Under the pieces are notes generated by a model, which was not told the origin of the DNA, searched no databases, and saw nothing but the letters and a program-made list of their open reading frames with translations. 64,000 nt of DNA, taken from NCBI GenBank assembly GCA_032718565.1, contig JAVGVS010000280.1, positions 509,501 to 573,500 on the forward strand. Direction: 5' to 3'. Below, in pieces: positions 59,276-64,000 of this stretch. The translations under genes were made by a program, and so were the position numbers. This stretch comes from Distichodus sexfasciatus (Eukaryota; Chordata; Actinopteri; Characiformes; Distichodontidae). Each line of letters opens with the position of its first letter. The first letter of the stretch is position 1.

Positions 59276-59698
59276 GGAGCTATCAGCATCATTGAGTTAG
59301 ACAATAATACACAGCATACTTATTTTATTAAAGAACAAAAGGGATAGGAGAGAAAAAAAAAAGTGCTCCAGCGAGGACGACAGGGGAAAAATAACTGAGA
59401 TGGAAGGAGGGAGGCAGGGAGGGGGAAAAAGTTGATCACAAGAAAATTAAACGGCATTGAACCTTGTAAACAAATCTTTCAACAATGCTTAGCAGACTTC
59501 ACAGGCCGGTGGATTCGCAGCGTCGTGAAACGGTGTAAAAAAAGATTTCATAAGCTGCAGCCTTCCAGAAAAAAGAAAGAAACGGTCAGGCCGAGATGTG
59601 ATCGCGCCTGAGCCTTGGCAGCGTGGCAGCAAAAAAAAAAAATCACTACTGTCACCTGGGCAGGCAGGCCTACCCATGCACCACACCTGAGAGGCTCA

Positions 59699-59732
<34 letters not shown>

Positions 59733-59736
59733 TCCT
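59699..59736. repeat. (CT)n microsatellite
   Basis: A pure CT run with one TCTTC interruption, 130 bases before the long purine tract of opposite composition. Confidence 0.9.
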
Positions 59737-59859
59737 GCCTTTACTGAGCCCGTCCCACTACTATTCTTCATTAATAATTTTTGCCTGTCAGTGTGGAACA
59801 CATCTCCTTGAGGCGTCAGTGGAATGCCACCAACACACAAGATCTGCTATGCAGCGTGA

Positions 59860-60440
59860 ACAGAGATGATGGGAAGAGAGGGAGGAAGGGAGAGGTGGAG
59901 GGAGAAAGAGGGAAGGGGCTGAAGGAGGGGAGAGAAACAGCATAAGAGAGAGGGGGGAAGGGCATAAAAAGGGAAAAGGTGTGAGTGAGAAAGAGAGAGA
60001 CAGAAGAATAGAGGGAGAGATAAAGCATGTGATGAGAGAGAGAGATTAGAGAGGGAATAGGATGAAGGGGAGGATAGGGGAGAGAGAGAGAGAGTAAGAG
60101 AAATTGCAGAAAAAAGGGTGGGAGAGAGAGTGGGGGAGAGAGAGAAAGTGTGGGAGGAGAGAACTGGGAGGAGGAGAGGTGGGAGGGAGGGAGAGAGAGT
60201 GGGGAGGAGAGAGAGAGAGAGAAAGTGAGAGAGAACGGCTTGAGAGAGGTGGGGAGAATGGGATGAAGGAAGGTAGAAGAGAGAGAATGGAGAGGTGAGA
60301 GTAAGAAGATGGAGAGAGGGATGGAGAGAGATAGAAGTGGAGAGGAAGACAGTGTGTGAGAGAGTGAAGGATGAAGGGGAAGAGAGACAGCATGAAAGGG
60401 GAATGAGAAGACAAGAAGATGAAGAAAGAGAGGTAAAGAC
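59860..60440. repeat. Very long polypurine (A/G) tract
   Basis: About 580 bases are nearly all A and G on the plus strand, with many GAGAGA runs and GGGAGG words. It is the longest such tract in the window. The 226-codon open frame on the minus strand (59847-60527) is a Ser/Leu/Pro-rich artefact. Confidence 0.9.
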
Positions 60441-61702
60441 TGGCTGGGTTGTGGCTACACTACGCTCAGGCTCAGAACCGCCGTGTCCCGATGCGTGATT
60501 GGCAACCAGCAAGTTCCTGTTGTTCACCTAGCATGGCGACAGCCATATTGTTAAAGCAGCAAACTAACTCATATTCTCTCTCTCTCCCCAGGTAGTTTTT
60601 TCTTTCAGGTTTTTTTTTTTCCCCTGCGTCTTCTCTTTCCTCCTCAATTAACTGCTGTACATTTTTCATTCTTCCTAGACAACAACTCAACGAGGGGGAA
60701 AGGATCAAGAGGATCCGCACTGGAAATGAGATTCTCATGAGGAGAGGCGGAGGAAATGACATTAGAGGATGTTGATGTCATCGTGCTGGTAAATTGATAT
60801 TACACTTTACTGCAAGCACCGGCTTAAGCGGAAAAAAAAACAGCAAAGACTTCAGGTGAAGGTCAATAAAATAAATCTTCTGCTCCAGTGAATCTTCCCA
60901 GGTTTAAAATTGCTTTTTGCGGGAAAAATCCTCTTTTTTTACGGAGGGTGAGCGTTTATGCTTCATTAGCTCTACATTGTGGGGAATGTAGGAAACATGA
61001 CAGGACAAAAGCTGGTAAGGGCTGCGTTCTGCTGAAAGAAGCGTTTATGTGAAGTTTAAACATACGGCTAATATTCTCTCCAGCGCGAACAAGAGCAGAT
61101 GAAAATGCAGCGAGAGCCTGAAACGACTAGGCCTGCGTTCACTCTACAACAGGTTACACACCGTCAGAAGGATTTAAAAATGTTTTAGATTTACTGCTTA
61201 CAGGTATCATTTCAAATCTGCGTTTAATGACAACCGGGACAACCTTTAACTGCTCCTCTTTTACAAGAAAAAACACACTGGGAAAACAATTGTGTTTTCA
61301 TTCTACTTTTACACATAGCTGGTACTTAAATAGTTAGCAATTTGGAGTTCCCTTTAGCTCTGTCGAGTGCATACGTAAGGAGCTTGTGTGGTGAAACATC
61401 GCGCCGTGTTGGGTTGCGTAACAGCGATTGAGTTTTCCCTCAGGAGTGTGACAGACGCAGTAGACACTCACACAGACTGCTATGTAGGCTAAACAAACAC
61501 CAATATCTCATGAGAACTCGTCCCATGTGAGACGGCCGTGTGTGTGTGTGAAGAGAGAGAGAGAGGGGTCTGGGGAAGTGAAGATGCCCCTCAACTACAA
61601 GTCAGCAGAAGAGGGACCCGATTTTCTTATACAAACAGGCTATGTACAGATGTTTTTGGTGTGTGTGTGTGTGTGTGTTTGTGTAAGTTTGGGGTGTGTA
61701 TA
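60441..61702. other. Unique noncoding sequence
   Basis: CTACATT and AATGTAG form a 7-bp-arm hairpin with a short loop at about 60972-60991. TG runs occur at 61541-61551 and 61661-61682, the latter just before copy 3 of the inverted-repeat element. No gene seen. Confidence 0.5.
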
Positions 61703-62279
61703 TATGACCCTCCACGGCAAAACCAGTCGCAAATTCAGTTATTATTTTTATGTTTATGTTCATCGGCATAAATCAACCTTCAAAACGATATCTATATCGA
61801 ATGAATCGGACGACATATGGCTGAGATATCAACATTCAAAAGGAGTCGGGTTTCTCCTGTCACGGCAGAGTGAAAGCAATCTGCCTTTCAAGAAAAGCGA
61901 AAACATAGCAATGCTTGATCATGACTCGTTTGCATTGCGGTAACCTGCAACAATTCTGGCCACGGATAGCCTACCGTTAGGTTAACTGAACTTTCGGGAA
62001 CTGGCCTAGTCAACCAAAATTGGTTACAACATTGAAATGCGGCGGTCCAAAAGCAAAACTTGCAACACTTCTGCTAAATTGGAATTCCTCACCTCAAAGT
62101 CATCGTATAGGATGGAAAGAGTAAGTTTTTCAGTGAAATTTATGCACAACAATACAGTATAGACCTTCCACTGTTTCAAAACACTAAAAACATAAAAATT
62201 CAACATTTTACCCCACACTATTGGTCATTTTCTCAAAACCTTACGTGCGACAAACTGGTTTTTGCAGTGGAGGGTCACA
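61703..62279 (+). mobile_element. TGTGACCCTCCAC inverted-repeat element, copy 3
   Basis: The left end TATGACCCTCCACGGCAAAA and the right end TTTTTGCAGTGGAGGGTCACA are inverted, with TA on both sides (61701-61702, 62280-62281). The internal words GACGACATATGGCTGAGATA, TCAACATTCAAAAGG and GTCGGGTTTCTCCTGTCACG match copy 1 in the same orientation. At 577 bp it is slightly shorter than copy 1. Confidence 0.85.
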
Positions 62280-62309
62280 TATGGATGGGTGTGAGTGTGT
62301 GTGTTAGGA

Positions 62310-62485
62310 TTGGGTGTTGGCGCTCGTGGTAAGACACACTCGTCTTTGGACAAAGAGGTTGTGTGTTCGAATCTGACCTCTGGCATTATCAACATTGGGT
62401 CCCTGAGCAAGACCCTTAACTGTTCCTGAAGAGCAAAGGAAATGTAAGTGGCTCCTGGGATAAAATTATTGTCTGCTAAATGTAG
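62310..62485 (+). mobile_element. tRNA-derived SINE with perfect B box
   Basis: GTTCGAATC at 62365-62373 is an exact B box. The A-box region (GTTGGCGCTCGTGGTAAGAC) is degenerate. The body has CCCTGAGCAAGACCCTTAAC and the tail region TGTAAGTGGCTCCTGGGATA with GTCTGCTAAATG, a combination common to fish SINEs whose 3' end is shared with LINEs. It lies 30 bases from copy 3 of the inverted-repeat element. No clear duplication is visible. Confidence 0.7.
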
Positions 62486-63384
62486 CAATGTGCGTAGGTA
62501 ATCTTTAAGTTCTGTCTGGGGTTAGCATTCGCAGGCCTTGCCTTGCTACTCTACTGTTTCGGCGAACTAGGTGCAGCGTGCTGACTCACTACCTTGGACC
62601 TCAAAGTTCTTTCACACTCGATACGTATCAGAAAAATAAGTCTTGAATCCGATGCTGCGTGTACCTTGCCTTTGCTTTCAACTACACCAAGGCAAGGTAA
62701 ATCCTGGCTGCTACAATTATACCTGACCTTCGTGATGGTCCAAGAACTGTGATGCTCTCTTGAATTTAGCTTTTTGCTGTCTTATGTGTTCTTATGCGTT
62801 TGATAAATTCAGAAGGCCAATCAAATTGCACCATCGTAATCACACCTGAGCAATTATATGTATTATTCTTAAAATTGTGATGAATGCAAAAGCTATAGAA
62901 ATAGCCTGATATTAGAAATATAATTCAAAATTCTGTTGCAAATACTTACGATATTAAATCAACATTTTTTAATAGGCATGTTCAGTTACAGCACAAAAAT
63001 AGCTGGAACAGTGGGTCTGCTGGGCTTTGGGTGGTGTGTGGATAAGGAGAGTGTGTCTTCTAGGGTCTTTAGAGTGTTTGGGGCGGGGTGTGTGTGTGCT
63101 GTGTGTTTTGGAATGTACTTCAGTGGAGAGGAACCAATGTGTGTCTGTGCATGGTGGTTGTGTGTGTGTGTGTGTGTGTGAGAGGTCTGGAGATGCAGTT
63201 GCCCTGGTGGTAGGCCTGCAAATGATTGACTATTTTCTTATCAAATATCCATCTTTAGAGTATACACAGATGTGTGTGTGTGTGTGTGTGTGTGTGTGTT
63301 GTTTCTGGGCATTCTGACAGGAGGATATCAGATTACAGGTAGGTTCATCTGCTCTGATAAACCATCTGCCCTACTTTCAAACTA
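62486..63384. other. Noncoding sequence with two TG microsatellites
   Basis: TG runs at 63159-63181 and 63271-63299. The open frames across them are Cys/Val-rich artefacts. The rest is unique. Confidence 0.7.
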
Positions 63385-63387
63385 AAA

Positions 63388-63423
<36 letters not shown>

Positions 63424-63670
63424 TAGAGTGGACATTCACAGAGCTCCCATAATAACTAAAGTACATAATTTTACACCTACACACAAATACCTAACCTAAC
63501 CTTAACCTCAGTAGCAAAAAGCATCTTTTGCACCTCTTTTAGTTTCTCCAGTAGCTCGCTTACATTTTCTATAAAGTCATTTTTCTCCTCATGGGGACCT
63601 CTCAAATGTCCCCACAAAACTAAAAACAAATAAAAGTGATTTTGGGGACAAGGTCCCTGACGGAAAACTC
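63385..63670. repeat. Interspersed repeat with CA head (member 2)
   Basis: A pure CA run (63390-63419) leads to CTAACCTAACCTTAACC and the 16-base word shared with 18153-18168, then ATGGGGACCTCTCAAATGTC and GGGGACAAGGTCCC. Tracts with GGGGACC and TAACCCTAACC next to CA repeats recur in fish genomes. Confidence 0.6.
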
Positions 63671-64000
63671 ATGAACACACACACCCCTCTCTCTCACCTT
63701 CTCCCTCCTTCATCTGCAAAACTTCATGACACCACACCAGGGGTGACATGTGGCGTGGGCCCAGCATTTTGGTGGCATTAGCGTTGTATCCGGCCCTGTT
63801 CCTGTGTAAGAGCCCCAGCAGTGCCCCCCACTCTGCCACCCCCATATATACACACACACAAACACACACACACACACTCCTCTCCCACGGCCAGGCCCTC
63901 AGTGCCACCTGGCATCACATCTGTAACCACCACTAAGCTGCTCCAACCACGAGCCTGGAGCTGGCGCTGTCTCAGGCACGAATACACATGCACACAAAAA
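63671..64000. other. Noncoding sequence
   Basis: Includes short CA runs at 63850-63878. The overlapping frames on both strands have no recognised protein. The window ends in ordinary sequence. Confidence 0.5.

Larger units (their letters stand above)
58277..59859. other. Noncoding sequence, CNE-like at 59100-59290
   Basis: The block 59100-59290 contains a perfect octamer ATTTGCAT (59268-59275) and has enhancer-like texture. A poly-A run is at 59630-59641. The rest is unique. Confidence 0.4.

Noticed and set aside
59847..60527. 226-codon open frame on minus, the longest in the window
   Set aside because: It is the complement of the polypurine tract. Composition explains its length.
63480..63510. 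Telomere-like CTAACC words
   Set aside because: Only a few irregular units, within an interspersed repeat. Not an interstitial telomere.
1..64000. Bacterial-type features (operons, CRISPR arrays, ribosome binding sites)
   Set aside because: Sequence texture, SINEs and microsatellites are those of a vertebrate genome. No regularly spaced direct repeats with unique spacers were seen.

Overview
The window reads as noncoding nuclear DNA from a ray-finned fish, most likely an ostariophysan. It is AT-rich and CpG-poor, full of (CA)n and (GA)n microsatellites, and holds no long open reading frame. The repeat content is fish-type: a tRNA-derived SINE resembling the DANA/Mermaid type of zebrafish (full copy near 2.7-3.1 kb, short copy near 58.1 kb), other tRNA-derived SINEs with visible RNA polymerase III A and B boxes, a broken RTE-type non-LTR retrotransposon piece, and many small DNA transposons with inverted ends and the expected target-site duplications. 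The species and family names come from recall of such repeats, not from a search.

Layout. 0-8 kb: unique sequence with one DANA-like SINE and one hAT-like end. 8-11.2 kb: a dense repeat cluster with two copies of a 99-bp unit (97 of 99 positions match), a pogo-like inverted-repeat element containing one of them, and two related SINEs. 11.9-16.8 kb: several purine/pyrimidine tracts. 20-28 kb: unique sequence with two CpG-rich patches, RFX-, E2F- and CTCF-like sites, and a long block with the texture of a conserved regulatory element (25.4-26.4 kb). 30.9-32.8 kb: two DNA transposons, one a PIF/Harbinger element with a transposase N-terminal remnant. 33-35 kb: more CNE-like sequence. 37-38 kb: a SINE and a hAT-like MITE. 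39.7 kb: one 55-bp exon candidate on the plus strand. 42.6, 52.5 and 61.7 kb: three copies of one TA-flanked inverted-repeat family. 50.2 kb: the LINE fragment. 53.2-54.3 kb: a hAT element with both ends and an 8-bp duplication. 46.2, 54.7 and 59.9 kb: long polypyrimidine or polypurine tracts.

There is no gene set working together here. The most economical reading is a large intron or intergenic regulatory region, possibly of a developmental gene, colonised by short mobile elements. Only the 39.7 kb exon candidate hints at a host transcript, and I could not assign it to a gene. I did not find a novel system. The most interesting signals are the 99-bp unit shared between unique-looking sequence and a transposon, the associated TACCGTA heptamer cluster, the three-copy element family, and the exon candidate. 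Statements about conservation are impressions from base texture and need alignment to other fish.
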